Source: Halococcus sediminicola (GTDB taxonomy: Archaea; Halobacteriota; Halobacteria; Halobacteriales; Halococcaceae). From it: a DNA stretch of 64,000 nt. Positions 52,851 to 61,453 of this stretch are shown in pieces. Both the position numbers and the translations under genes were made by a program. Below the pieces are notes generated by a model. It made no database searches, had not been told where the DNA came from, and was given only the letters and a program-made list of their open reading frames with translations. The stretch's first letter is position 1. The number at the start of each line of letters is the position of its first letter. The stretch lies in NCBI RefSeq assembly GCF_000755245.1, contig NZ_BBMP01000005.1:62001-126000 (forward strand). Reading direction: 5' to 3'.

Positions 52851-53024
52851 TGGCTAATTAGGTGTCCAAAAGGTACCCCTTTCTGACCTCCACCCAGAAC
52901 TCCCAGCTGCCAGAGCGTGGAGTCAGCAACCGTGCCATGGCACACCTCTTAACTGATTTCTACCATGATTTTCCAGAAGTGGGCCGACGTACTCGCGGGT
53001 GCGACCCCACTGCTACGAACAGTA

Positions 53025-53306
53025 TTAGGCTTCCATTTGATCGAGTGCTTGTTCGAGGTGATCCTGTCGGTTGGCGTTTCGTTGGAGGACTTCTGTTGAC
53101 CACTTTGACACCTCATATTCGAGCGCGTAGACGGTCTCGTTCGTCAAAATCACCATACTGGTTGCGTTTTCTGTCCGTTCCTCATGTCGCTCGTCGATCG
53201 AGGTTGTTCCGAGAATGATGAGCGCTTCGACTTCCTCGTGGGCCCGTATCCGGTTTCGTTCCGTACGATTGAGTGGTTTGGAAGGTAATATGCTAACTAT
53301 GTTCAT
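53025..53306 (-). CDS. Small protein of unknown function (93 aa)
   Basis: Charged, soluble protein: VEALIILGTTSIDERHEERT in the middle, MVILTNETVYALEYEVSKW, and a helical C-terminus ending DHLEQALDQMEA. The β-rich centre with a Glu-rich helix could be a small regulatory or PRC-barrel-like domain, but no family is certain. It is preceded by an AT-rich promoter region. Confidence 0.6.
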   Translation of the reverse strand: MNIVSILPSKPLNRTERNRIRAHEEVEALIILGTTSIDERHEERTENATSMVILTNETVYALEYEVSKWSTEVLQRNANRQDHLEQALDQMEA

Positions 53307-53436
53307 TAGCTAGCCAAAAACGTATTGAGCATTCTAACGGCTGACATTGCAAGTGACGGGCTCCAGTTGGGAGTTCTCATTGAATCGAGATTCAACCAAG
53401 ACTGATGGGACTGTCGATATTCCATAGTAGCCCAAT

Positions 53437-54114
53437 TCACGATTCATTTTGTTTTGCTTGGACTGCACCAACCAGTAGTGCGTCTTCGATGAGTGCGCCT
53501 GTCGCGCGCCGGAGCCGTTCGGACAGCGCTTGATGCGAAATGCCGAGTTCGTCGGCGAGCTCGCTCTGTTCGGTCTCACGAGGCACCTGATAGTAACCTT
53601 CAACGAGAGCGGTGCTAAGCGCTTCAAACTGTGGCTCTGTAAGCCCATAGAAGCCAGCAGGTTCGCCTTCCATCTCCCGGATAGCAGTCACCTCAAAGGT
53701 AAGACCCTCTTCATCGACGAAGTTAGTCGTCTTCGTCAGAGCGTCGCGATCAGGGTAGAGCACGCGGAGATACCAGCGTCCATCAGTTCCGTATGCGTCC
53801 GTGATCGTCGCACTGGAGTTCGTCAGCATCTGGAGAACGACTTGCACTTCAGAAACCCATTCCATGCGATACAAGTGTTCGTTGTCGAACGACGACAACA
53901 GCGTGAGATCTCGGATGCTAGGATCGTTCTCGAAGGCGGTTGTGATGGCTTCACGGTCGGCGTTGCGAATCCACACGAGCGGCATAGCTGCTTCGTCGCC
54001 GCTCTGCACGACGCGTTCGACTTCGAATTCAACATCCGGTAGTGAACTCAACGCCTCGTAGAGCGCGAACTCCTCGGCTGGGATCTCGCCTCGAACAACA
54101 CATGCACTGGACAT
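53437..54114 (-). CDS. HTH-10 (bacterio-opsin activator, Bat-type) regulator
   Basis: 225 aa. The C-terminal ~55 residues are the HTH-10 domain: FYGLTEPQFEALSTALVEGY, YQVPRETEQSELADELGISH, QALSERLRRATGALIEDAL. The N-terminal ~150 residues (VRGEIPAEEFALYEALSSLP and VEFEVERVVQ onward) are the Bat-associated domain found with HTH-10, which probably senses a cell state or ligand. This class is confined almost entirely to haloarchaea. No obvious target gene is adjacent. Confidence 0.9.
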   Translation of the reverse strand: MSSACVVRGEIPAEEFALYEALSSLPDVEFEVERVVQSGDEAAMPLVWIRNADREAITTAFENDPSIRDLTLLSSFDNEHLYRMEWVSEVQVVLQMLTNSSATITDAYGTDGRWYLRVLYPDRDALTKTTNFVDEEGLTFEVTAIREMEGEPAGFYGLTEPQFEALSTALVEGYYQVPRETEQSELADELGISHQALSERLRRATGALIEDALLVGAVQAKQNES

Positions 54115-54208
54115 GCAGAGTACTCGTGGTCAACAGGCAAAAGGGTTGATTAGATCTCCCACCTCACGATCGAATCGCGATAGTGACTATAACAGTACTT
54201 CTACGTGG

Positions 54209-54400
54209 TCACTCTGAATCTTGCTGTTTGAGGTAGATCGCGAACCCAATCATCGTGGGCGGCCACAGTCCCACAAACATTCCACGTTGCTGATTATCTC
54301 GGATGTAGTATTCGTACAATGCGAGTGCTACTGAACCAAGAGCAGCAAACGCGAGATACGGCGCACCTGACTCTTCCGGCATCGCTTCTGATTCGGACAT
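54209..54400 (-). CDS. Small membrane protein (63 aa)
   Basis: ATG 54400 chosen (MSESEAMPEES) over an upstream start at 54451 that adds a non-acidic stretch. Two hydrophobic segments, APYLAFAALGSVALALYEYY and GMFVGLWPPTMIGFAIYL, flank a short basic loop. It is probably a two-helix membrane protein; no family is recognised. Confidence 0.6.
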   Translation of the reverse strand: MSESEAMPEESGAPYLAFAALGSVALALYEYYIRDNQQRGMFVGLWPPTMIGFAIYLKQQDSE

Positions 54401-54719
54401 ACAGACTATATCGATCTGCTTCACACTTATGTCACTGGCTTGCAACAGCAAGTAATAGCACGATACAAGAGACAGCGATTGTCACAAAACTCGTGTGTAC
54501 AGTGCAGCCAGTGATAACGGGGTACACAAGAGGACTTTTACATAGAAACAGATCAGCGAAGAAACGCTACTTTCTTAGTGCACGGTTCGGTCTGCGTTCG
54601 GTGACTTACAGAAAATCGAAAGAGTAACAAAACATCTATATTTCTAGATGCTCGAAAGAAACTCTACGAAATCGTGCGACGCTTGTTGCCCAGTTCGATA
54701 TCAGCTCATTCCCGAATGG

Positions 54720-55310
54720 CTATTTGTTGAGAGTTGGGTCCTGAATTTCCTCAGCGTCCTCAGCAATCCGGACACGTGCGTCTGGGTGCTGGTCGGGGCC
54801 TTCAACGATTTCTCCACGATCTCTGAGTTCTTCTATACCAGCTTTAACCGCGTCAGGATCAGCCTGTCCGATTACGGCAACGATATCAATGAGTTTGCTC
54901 TCGGGGACGCCATACCCGGTTCCACGGGGGCCGAAGACTTCGAAGTCTTCGGCATCGTCACGCAGAAACCGAACGTATTCGCGAATATTCGTTGATCCCG
55001 AGAGCGCACCATGCCAGGATGCCGGATAGACACTTATCCGGTTGTTGCCGAGAGAGTAGATAGTATTGCTATCAACCCATGTTTCAATGTCAGTGGTCCG
55101 CGCATCTACTGTTTCATCAAATGCCCCGCTGTTGAAGCTCTCTTCTGCACCATTAGCTAACGCTTCCGAGTACTGTGCTACTGTCTCTCTACTCACCCCC
55201 ATTTCTCTATTTGGATGGTATATCTCAACTAACTCGACGAGTTCCTCAGCGAGAAGGTTCTGGCTTCTGCTCTCAGCCTCTGAGACGATTCTCTCGTTGA
55301 TTTTGGTCAT
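54720..55310 (-). CDS. Unknown protein with winged-helix-like C-terminus
   Basis: 196 aa from ATG 55310 (MTKINERIV); the longer frame to 55424 runs into the duplicated module's flank. The N-terminal half is helical and acidic (LVELVEIYHPNREMGVSRET), with a central part IYSLGNNRISVYPASWHGAL. The C-terminal ~60 residues (PESKLIDIVAVIGQADPDAV, KAGIEELRDRGEIVEGPDQH) resemble a helix-turn-helix with wing. No specific family is recognised. It is adjacent to the second zinc-ribbon/dodecin module. Confidence 0.65.
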   Translation of the reverse strand: MTKINERIVSEAESRSQNLLAEELVELVEIYHPNREMGVSRETVAQYSEALANGAEESFNSGAFDETVDARTTDIETWVDSNTIYSLGNNRISVYPASWHGALSGSTNIREYVRFLRDDAEDFEVFGPRGTGYGVPESKLIDIVAVIGQADPDAVKAGIEELRDRGEIVEGPDQHPDARVRIAEDAEEIQDPTLNK

Positions 55311-55433
55311 TACCTTGCGTATGGCTGCAACGCGAATAAGCAGTCGGGTAGTGGCTCTCATGACCGATAGCTGATCTGAAAATGTTGAACGGATCCGCAG
55401 AACGTTCATACAGAAGGAAGCCAAAAGGAGAGT

Positions 55434-55541
55434 ATGGCAACAGCCACCTGTGGTGAGTGCGGCAACGAAACAGAATACGACGAGACAGACTCTTCAGACC
55501 AGATTCCGTGTACACACTGTAACAATATGATCGAAGTATAA
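55434..55541 (+). CDS. Tiny zinc-ribbon protein (35 aa), copy 2
   Basis: Same 35-residue protein as the copy at 345, with CGEC (5-8) and CTHC (27-30); nucleotide changes such as GTG/GTG-T to GCG-C are silent. The start ATG 55434 is preceded by a purine-rich AAAAGGAGAGT, which differs slightly from copy 1 (AAGGAGAGT) and could serve as a Shine-Dalgarno. It is absent from longer predictions because of its size. Retention of both copies unchanged argues that the protein is used. Confidence 0.75.
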   Translation: MATATCGECGNETEYDETDSSDQIPCTHCNNMIEV

Positions 55542-55565
55542 CTCTACAGGGCGTTCTCACCGCTA

Positions 55566-55655
55566 CTAGTACGCTCGCAAGCGTCAACCGTTGAGTGAAA
55601 ATCGATCAACGTGACTGGTATTCGACTCAGCAATCGAGACTTGCTGGCGCACTAG
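55566..55655. mobile_element. 82-bp MITE-like insertion with CTAG duplication
   Basis: Copy 2 carries 86 bp that copy 1 lacks, at the point where copy 1 reads CTACTAGAGCGC. The insertion is bounded by CTAG at 55566-55569 and 55652-55655. Its ends are imperfect inverted repeats: TACGCTCGCAAG at the left and, as reverse complement, TGCGCCAGCAAG at the right. This is the signature of a small non-autonomous element with a 4-bp target duplication. Copy 1 is the empty site. Confidence 0.75.
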
Positions 55656-55659
55656 AGCG

Positions 55660-55881
55660 CTATTCTTCGACTTCGAAAGAGACCTTGACCTCGGCTTGGT
55701 ATTCGTGGCCATCTTCAGTGGCCACCTCGACACTCAGTCCTTCGACTTCGATCCAGTGAACGTTGTCGAGAGTATCGGTTGCCCGTTGAGCAGCGCTATC
55801 AACCGCATCTTCGAAGCTTTCCGGGCTAGTTCCGATCAAATTGACTTTCTTGTACGTCATGCCAGCTTCAATAGGGGACAA
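55660..55881 (-). CDS. Dodecin (flavin-binding), copy 2
   Basis: 73 aa, starting MSPIEAGMTYKKVNLIGTSP. It keeps the Trp of NVHWIEVEG that stacks on flavin in dodecins. It differs from copy 1 only near the C-terminus (EVKVSFEVEE). Two dodecin paralogues in one cell could mix into hetero-dodecamers or be expressed under different conditions. Its 3' end lies against the MITE-like insertion, so its terminator region differs from copy 1. Confidence 0.88.
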   Translation of the reverse strand: MSPIEAGMTYKKVNLIGTSPESFEDAVDSAAQRATDTLDNVHWIEVEGLSVEVATEDGHEYQAEVKVSFEVEE

Positions 55882-55977
55882 TCACTAATTAACAGGATGC
55901 TTGCACTACGATCCCTCTCATTCGGTGTAGATGGCTCGTCGAGGTCGGGCAGGTTAGCTTCACCGACGCCCGGTTCC

Positions 55978-56208
55978 TCAGGCGTCCGGTAGGTATCGGC
56001 GAGACCGCTTTTTGCTTATCTCTGTGACCACAGCGCTCTCACTCCGGAAAAGCTTCACGTCCTCTTCGACCGGCCGCACCCTCCACGCGAGCAACTCCTC
56101 GATGTATTCGCGGGCCTCTGCCAGCGTCTCGTTGTCCTGTTTGGGCAGGCCTTCGGCGAGGTACTTCGGCAACTGCCCCGGAGGGGCCGGTGGATCCTGT
56201 TCGGTCAT
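55978..56208 (-). CDS. Small unknown protein (76 aa)
   Basis: ATG 56208 chosen (MTEQDPPAPPGQLPKYLAEG); a longer frame to 56319 overlaps the divergent peptidase's promoter. A Pro-rich start is followed by a helix (DNETLAEAREYIEELLAWRV) and a basic tail (ISKKRSRRYLPDA). This pattern is found in small haloarchaeal proteins next to toxin-like genes, but no partner is seen here. No family is certain. Confidence 0.65.
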   Translation of the reverse strand: MTEQDPPAPPGQLPKYLAEGLPKQDNETLAEAREYIEELLAWRVRPVEEDVKLFRSESAVVTEISKKRSRRYLPDA

Positions 56209-56319
56209 AGCCACCTTATGTAGCATGCAAGGGTGCATAAACTCACCGAGCGTTACATAAGATAACATGAGGCCACTAGAGAGCGAACGTTGATTACCAA
56301 ACTGGTGGAATCTACTCAC

Positions 56320-58275
56320 ATGCCAGACACCACTGGAACGAACTACGGGGAGTGGCCCTCACCGATCACACCAGGGATGATTGCCTCAAGCGGTGTTCAC
56401 TTCGCCGATATCGCACTTGATGAGGGCACTGCCTGGTGGCTCGAACGACGCCCTGCCGAACAGGGGCGGGGAGTCATCGTTCGTCACGATGAAAACGGAT
56501 CGGTAGATATCACGCCCTCCGAATACAACGTTCGGACGCTTGTCCACGAGTACGGCGGTGGGGATTTCCTCGTTCATCACGGTACCATCTGGTTTGCCAA
56601 CTTCGAAGACCAACGACTCTACCGACAACAACCGGGTGACGACCCGGAGGCGATTACGCCCAAGCCCACAATCGATCAGGGTGACCGACACGCAGACATG
56701 GCTATTACCCCCGATGGCGAGCACCTCTACTGCGTCCGCGAGCGTCATACTGACGACGGCAGCGAACCGACGAACACGCTCGTTACGCTCCCCGCCGACG
56801 GCTCGGACGCACCCACTGTCGTGGCTGAAGGCCATGATTTCTACTCGTTCCCGCAGGTGAGTCCCGACGGCTCGCGGATCGCGTGGACGACATGGGATCA
56901 CCCGTCGATGCCGTGGGACGAAACTGAACTGCACGTTGCGAACATTACCGACGACGGCCAACTCATTGACAGCCAGCAGGTCCTCGGCGGTGACGGTGAA
57001 TCCGTCTTCCAGCCTGCCTGGAGTCCTGAGGGTGGGTTACACGCCGTCTCCGACCGTTCGGGCTGGTGGAACCTCTACCGAGTCGACGATGGTAATCCTA
57101 TTGCGCTCTATCCAACTGAGGCGGAGTTCGGTGTGCCACAGTGGGTTTTCGGTCTCTCGACATACGCATTTCTTGACGACGGCCGTATTGCCGTTCGTTT
57201 CGGAAAAGCTAGTGACTATCAACTTGGATTACTGGATACAGAGGGCGAACTAGAAACTCTAAATCTTCCGGGCAACCGTTTCCCAGCAGCGCACATCGAC
57301 ACAGAAGGCGAAGATATGCTGTTCATAGCTGAGAGTCCGACACAACCGAGAAGTATCGTCCGCTCGCACCGAGAGAACGGGCTATCCGTTCTCAGTCAAG
57401 CAGCCGAAGTCGATATCGATGAAGCGTACTTTCCCGAACCCGAGCACATCACCTTTCCCACCAGTCACGACGAACAAGCACATGCGTTGTATTACCCACC
57501 ACAGAACCCTGACGTAGACGAACCGATCGACGAACAACCGCCACTCGTGGTGTTGAGTCACGGCGGTCCGACAAGCGAGACACTCCCAACGCTTTCGATT
57601 AGTGGCGTTCCCTCGATCCAGTTTCTCACCACACGTGGGATCGCCGTCGCTGACGTCAACTATCGCGGGAGTACGGGCTACGGGCGGGACTACCGCGAAC
57701 GACTCACCAACAAATGGGGTGTGGTCGATACTATCGATTGCGTCAACGCGGCCGAATACCTCGCCGAGCAAGGCCGAGTCGACGGTGAGCGTCTAGCGAT
57801 AGAAGGCGGAAGCGCCGGTGGGTATGCCACGTTGTGTGGGCTGACCTTCCACAATACGTTTGATGCCGGAGTGAGCCACTACGGCGTGGCGGATGTCGAA
57901 GCTCTCGCTCGTGAGACGCACAAATTCGAATCACGGTATCTTGACAGTCTTATCGGTCCCTTACCTGAGGCTCAAGACACCTACCACGAGCGGTCACCTC
58001 TCTATCACGCTGATGAGATTCGCTGTCCGCTCCTCTTGCTGCAGGGTTCCGAGGACGCCGTTGTTCCACCTGCGCAAGCGAAGCAGATGGTTGATGCACT
58101 CACCGACAACGGCGTTCCTCATGCCTACCTCGAATTCGAGGGCGAACAACACGGATTCCGACGTGCGGAGTCGATTCAACGCGCCGCCGAGGCAGAACTA
58201 TCTTTCTACGGACAGGTCTTCGATTTCACTCCCGCAGACGACCTTCAATCAGTAGATCTCAACACCACGGAGTAG
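56320..58275 (+). CDS. S9 family prolyl-oligopeptidase-like serine peptidase
   Basis: 651 aa from ATG 56320 (ten codons after an upstream alternative). An N-terminal β-propeller (residues ~20-390, with repeats such as AITPDGEHLYCVRERH, VSPDGSRIAWTTWD, WSPEGGLHAVSDRSG) leads to an α/β-hydrolase domain. VLSHGGPTSETLPTLSIS forms the oxyanion region. The nucleophile is Ser in IEGGSAGGYATLCGL (~497), the Asp is in LLQGSEDAVVPPAQAK, and the His is in FEGEQHGFRRAES. It is cytoplasmic (no signal) and trims acylated or Pro-containing oligopeptides. It is probably monocistronic. Confidence 0.93.
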   Translation: MPDTTGTNYGEWPSPITPGMIASSGVHFADIALDEGTAWWLERRPAEQGRGVIVRHDENGSVDITPSEYNVRTLVHEYGGGDFLVHHGTIWFANFEDQRLYRQQPGDDPEAITPKPTIDQGDRHADMAITPDGEHLYCVRERHTDDGSEPTNTLVTLPADGSDAPTVVAEGHDFYSFPQVSPDGSRIAWTTWDHPSMPWDETELHVANITDDGQLIDSQQVLGGDGESVFQPAWSPEGGLHAVSDRSGWWNLYRVDDGNPIALYPTEAEFGVPQWVFGLSTYAFLDDGRIAVRFGKASDYQLGLLDTEGELETLNLPGNRFPAAHIDTEGEDMLFIAESPTQPRSIVRSHRENGLSVLSQAAEVDIDEAYFPEPEHITFPTSHDEQAHALYYPPQNPDVDEPIDEQPPLVVLSHGGPTSETLPTLSISGVPSIQFLTTRGIAVADVNYRGSTGYGRDYRERLTNKWGVVDTIDCVNAAEYLAEQGRVDGERLAIEGGSAGGYATLCGLTFHNTFDAGVSHYGVADVEALARETHKFESRYLDSLIGPLPEAQDTYHERSPLYHADEIRCPLLLLQGSEDAVVPPAQAKQMVDALTDNGVPHAYLEFEGEQHGFRRAESIQRAAEAELSFYGQVFDFTPADDLQSVDLNTTE

Positions 58276-58359
58276 ACGAGACGGCTGCAGTGAATCGCTA
58301 GACTGCAGCAGGATGGGTCGCTAAACCGAAAGCATTGAAGCGAGAGCTTTGCGTTATCC

Positions 58360-58470
58360 ATGACGAAGATCTCCCGCTTCATCGAGCAGTGTGTCCCGAC
58401 CGCTCAAAGAGTTTCTGGCGGTGGAATTCGTGAAGTCCCCATCACTTACCCGGTTGGCGGGCGAATCCCA
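58360..58470 (+). pseudogene. Possible transposase N-terminal remnant
   Basis: MTKISRFIEQCVPTAQRVSG followed by GGIREVPITY resembles the start of IS5-type haloarchaeal transposases (MSKISRF...AxxAVGG). It then runs in frame into the downstream 140-aa gene. No other transposase part remains. The resemblance is weak, so this is a tentative call. Confidence 0.35.
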
Positions 58471-58473
58471 ACT

Positions 58474-58896
58474 ATGCCTCCAGCAAATGCTTCCCAGCAA
58501 CAGCACGGAGACTTCCAACGTCATCCGCCCATTTTGTGTGATGCATGCGAGTCTGCTCTCCACTCCTCCGGAGACGGCACGATCTCATTTCTCCTTTTGG
58601 ATCAGCTCACACTTCCACTCATTGGCTGCGATAGCCATCTTGGGCAGTTCACCACCATTTGTGGGTTCACTACCGAAGATAGCGCTGAACTCCTGTCCCA
58701 CCGACCAGCCGGCGGTATCAGTTGTCCCAGCTGTCACCTCGCCCCGTACAACCTAAACCATCCCCTGATCCCAGTCCAGAACGGAGCAGTTGCCGTCCTT
58801 GCGTGTCCTGAGCACCAAGTAGATACCATTGAACGATTCCAGACAGGCCTTGAGCTACAGCAGAAGCTGACAACCTCCCTTGATACACTGCAATAA
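58474..58896 (+). CDS. Cys/His-rich unknown protein (140 aa)
   Basis: ATG 58474 (MPPANASQQQHGDF). Cysteine pairs CDAC, a single GCDSHLG, ISCPSCH and LACPEH suggest two treble-clef or zinc-finger-like sites. The segment FTTEDSAELLSHRPAGGISC links them. The C-terminus is a helix (TIERFQTGLELQQKLTTSLD). Probably a zinc-binding haloarchaeal protein of unknown role. An in-frame upstream ATG at 58360 exists but covers what looks like transposase scrap. Confidence 0.65.
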   Translation: MPPANASQQQHGDFQRHPPILCDACESALHSSGDGTISFLLLDQLTLPLIGCDSHLGQFTTICGFTTEDSAELLSHRPAGGISCPSCHLAPYNLNHPLIPVQNGAVAVLACPEHQVDTIERFQTGLELQQKLTTSLDTLQ

Positions 58897-59316
58897 GTGT
58901 CATCACCTTCCTGTCAGTAAAGACGGCGAATCGCAAGACGACGATCACCTGTAACCGCGATGAGGAGAAGATGAAATCAACGAACTTCTCCTGGACCATC
59001 GCTCTTAGGTAACGTCCGAGGGCGCACAACACCATCAAGTATTACACAAGGCCGACCGGTGACAAACAGTAATTTTGCCTGCGAAAATCCGATGAAGTAG
59101 GTTCAAACAGCGCGCGACGCAATCGCGAGATATGCAGTCCCATGCACGTAACCACGTGCCCACACTGGCCCGTGGACTCTCCGCGATATCGCTCGTGTTC
59201 ATGTTCAGGACAGTGCTCAGGACTCTCCCAGTCGGGACACTCCCACGCGCACCCGCCGGAATTATCGACACTACCCCATCCGTAAACGCCACTCCCTCTC
59301 TGGAGGTATTTATCGA
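58897..59316. other. 420-bp stretch without a confident gene
   Basis: A minus-strand frame (59042-59359) contains a Cys/His/Glu-rich run (CAWECPDWESPEHCPEHEHE) and overlaps the MFS start. It has no family match and could be a chance frame. No other signal was found. Confidence 0.4.
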
Positions 59317-60528
59317 GTGAGCAGCCGAATCTCGAACCGGTGGTGGGTCTATCTCGCACTCGGTCTCGGGAGTGTAAGCTACGGATGTCTGTTGTTCATC
59401 TGGTTCCTCCTGCCGGCGTTTTTCACACCCGTCATCGACGAGTTGGGTCTCACAGGGTGGCAGGCAGGAATACTCGCCGGAGCGATTCCACTGACATATA
59501 TTCCCCTCTCGCTGGTAAGTGGACTCGCGATAGATCGGGTCGGACCACGATGGGCAATGGGAGCTGGCTTGCTCATCTTCGGGTGTGCGGGGACTGCCAG
59601 AGGCTTCGCAACCGGATTCCCGTCGCTGCTCGCGATGACGCTGCTTGTGGGCGTGGGGGCAACCGGAATTACGTTCGGTCTTCCGAAACTGGTCGCGGCA
59701 CTATTCCCAGCCCAGCAAGTTGGGTCCGCGTCGACGGTCTACGTGCTCGGGTCGTACGCTGGTTCGGCCTCGGCGTTCGCAATCGGTCGGCCAATCTTGG
59801 GTCCCGCACTCGGCGGCTGGCGACATGTCTTCATCTGGAGTGGCCTCGTTGTCGTCGCATTTGCATTCGTGTGGTTTGTCGGGACAGCTCGTGTGACCTT
59901 CCAGCCGGTCAACGACGAGCGGACTTTCTCCATCGGCTCGTTTCGTCGGGATGCCGGCCGAGTGCTTTCGAATCGGAATATGATCTTGCTTGTGGTGGTC
60001 GGCATAGCGTACCTGATGGTCAGCCACGGGCTACAGGGCTGGCTCGTAACGATTTTCGAAACGCGCGGTATCCGGCCGGCGCCCGCTGGTCTGACGACAA
60101 CGGTTCTCGTTGCGGGCCAAGTGATAGGGGCGCTCTCGATTCCACCGCTTTCGGATCGATTTTCGATCCGCCGTTGGGCGGTCGTTTTGGCAGGTTTGCT
60201 CGTGTCCAGCGGGACAATGATGCTGCTAGCATTCGATTCCGAACTACTCCTCGCAGCCAGCGGGATCGTCGCCGTTGGGGTAGGTCTCGGTGGAGTAGGT
60301 CCCTTACTCAGAGCCATTCCGGTAGAACTAGCGGGAATTGGCCCCAGACTGACCGCGACAGCGGTGGGATTCATCTTCGCTGTTGGAGAAGTTGGCGGGT
60401 TTCTCGGGCCATTTCTGATTGGTTCACTCCGTGATGTCACCGACTCGTTCACACCTGGACTTGCGGTGGTAGCCACGGGCGGGATAGTAATCGCTGCTGC
60501 AGGATGGCAGATGACTGGCATTCAGTAG
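59317..60528 (+). CDS. MFS transporter
   Basis: 403 aa from GTG 59317 (SSRISNRWWVYLALG). Twelve hydrophobic segments are readable; the MFS loop 2-3 motif appears as GLAIDRVGPRWAMGAGLLIF, and a second-half counterpart as PPLSDRFSIRRWAVVLAG. It resembles the nitrate/cyanate-type (NarK/CynX-like) branch, with the Gly-rich TLLVGVGATGITFGLPKLVA helix. The cargo cannot be read. A 364-aa frame in another register covers the same span but is Arg-rich without membrane segments and is an artefact. Confidence 0.88.
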   Translation: MSSRISNRWWVYLALGLGSVSYGCLLFIWFLLPAFFTPVIDELGLTGWQAGILAGAIPLTYIPLSLVSGLAIDRVGPRWAMGAGLLIFGCAGTARGFATGFPSLLAMTLLVGVGATGITFGLPKLVAALFPAQQVGSASTVYVLGSYAGSASAFAIGRPILGPALGGWRHVFIWSGLVVVAFAFVWFVGTARVTFQPVNDERTFSIGSFRRDAGRVLSNRNMILLVVVGIAYLMVSHGLQGWLVTIFETRGIRPAPAGLTTTVLVAGQVIGALSIPPLSDRFSIRRWAVVLAGLLVSSGTMMLLAFDSELLLAASGIVAVGVGLGGVGPLLRAIPVELAGIGPRLTATAVGFIFAVGEVGGFLGPFLIGSLRDVTDSFTPGLAVVATGGIVIAAAGWQMTGIQ

Positions 60529-60705
60529 TGTATTGAGCAATACTGATAAGCGTCACATGACAGTTGTCAGATGGTATTGTGAAGCACGTTGTTGGTGGCA
60601 ACTGAGTTGCTTGAGCGAATACTCTAGACCGGAAGACGCAGTGAAACTGGTGGATCGATACTCTACTAATTCGGTCGTTCAAGAACGAAATCGCCCGGTT
60701 GCGCT

Positions 60706-60912
60706 CTACCAGCAATCTTCTTCATAAGAGTGGTTCTGTATAGTTAGGAGAAAGTTGTCCGAGCAGGGATGGCCGCAGACCTGAGAGTCAATCTCTTGCA
60801 GATCCGACGTCCGGAAATACTGATAGCTATTGTCGTTCCGGTCGGAGTCAACAAAGGTCGCGAGCGCGTTCTGTACGCGCTGGCGGTTTGTCAGCGACGT
60901 GGTGGTAATCAT
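60706..60912 (-). CDS. Possible fragment of an HTH protein (68 aa)
   Basis: The frame starts MITTTSLTNRQRVQNALATF and continues DSDRNDNSYQYFRTSDLQEI, resembling the first helices of haloarchaeal winged-helix proteins that begin RVxxALxxFV...YxxxSD. It then ends early without a recognition helix. It is likely a truncated gene remnant. The rest of 60529-61087 has no gene. Confidence 0.4.
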   Translation of the reverse strand: MITTTSLTNRQRVQNALATFVDSDRNDNSYQYFRTSDLQEIDSQVCGHPCSDNFLLTIQNHSYEEDCW

Positions 60913-61087
60913 GTACGTATACGGTCCTGTGGTTCACGCGCACCCTGACCGTGCAGGGCTTTCGCAGGTTCAATCTCTGGATCGGTTGTTTTGGTGGCGC
61001 GAGATCTTGTTGAAGTCATGCCGACCATGATGGCCACCCTTGTTGCAGTTTCCTCTAACACCCCAACCAGTCGCTTGACGGTTGAGG

Positions 61088-61393
61088 CTATTGGACGTTC
61101 TCGCCCGTGTTTTCGAGCCGCATACTGTCAAGCTGCTCGCTGATTTCGGTGGTCTTGGTGTCGAGTTCACCAACGAATCCACTCGTTTGATCGGTCGTCG
61201 TTGCGCCCTGACTCGTCGGTTCAATTAAGCCCTCTTCTTCGAGTACGCGCAATGAATAGCGTACCTTGTGATGCTCGTAGCCGGTTTCATTCGACATCCT
61301 CACAATCCCAATGGGCTCGTTTGCGATGACCAGCCGCAGTACTTGGAGATGGCGGACCAGCATGTCTACCTCTTTTTCCATCCGATCGATCAT
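61088..61393 (-). CDS. Winged-helix regulator (haloarchaeal, single domain)
   Basis: 101 aa if started at 61393 (MIDRMEKEVDML); 61381 and 61420 are alternatives. It reads as an HTH: VRHLQVLRLVIANEPIGIVR, MSNETGYEHHKVRYSLRVLE, EEGLIEPTSQGA, then a coiled-coil-like tail (ELDTKTTEISEQLDSMRLE). Small winged-helix proteins of this form are widely conserved in haloarchaea and probably bind DNA as dimers through the tail. The gene is 33 bp or more from the convergent-strand membrane gene and is likely autonomous. Confidence 0.82.
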   Translation of the reverse strand: MIDRMEKEVDMLVRHLQVLRLVIANEPIGIVRMSNETGYEHHKVRYSLRVLEEEGLIEPTSQGATTTDQTSGFVGELDTKTTEISEQLDSMRLENTGENVQ

Positions 61394-61453
61394 ATTGTGT
61401 GTTATCATGGAACGATGCATGTTAAGTGTTGTTCCCGAACTGACTCCTTCCTC

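Larger units (their letters stand above)
55384..55880. repeat. Duplicated zinc-ribbon + dodecin module, copy 2
   Basis: The direct partner of 298-706, from the GGATCCGCAGAACG segment to just beyond the dodecin start. The only large difference is an extra 86 bp (55570-55655) between the two genes. Flanks on both sides are unrelated to those of copy 1, showing that a ~410-bp block moved as a unit. Confidence 0.85.

Noticed and set aside
59340-60434. A 364-codon plus-strand frame over the MFS transporter
   Set aside because: Shifted register of a real MFS gene, very Arg-rich, no transmembrane segments.
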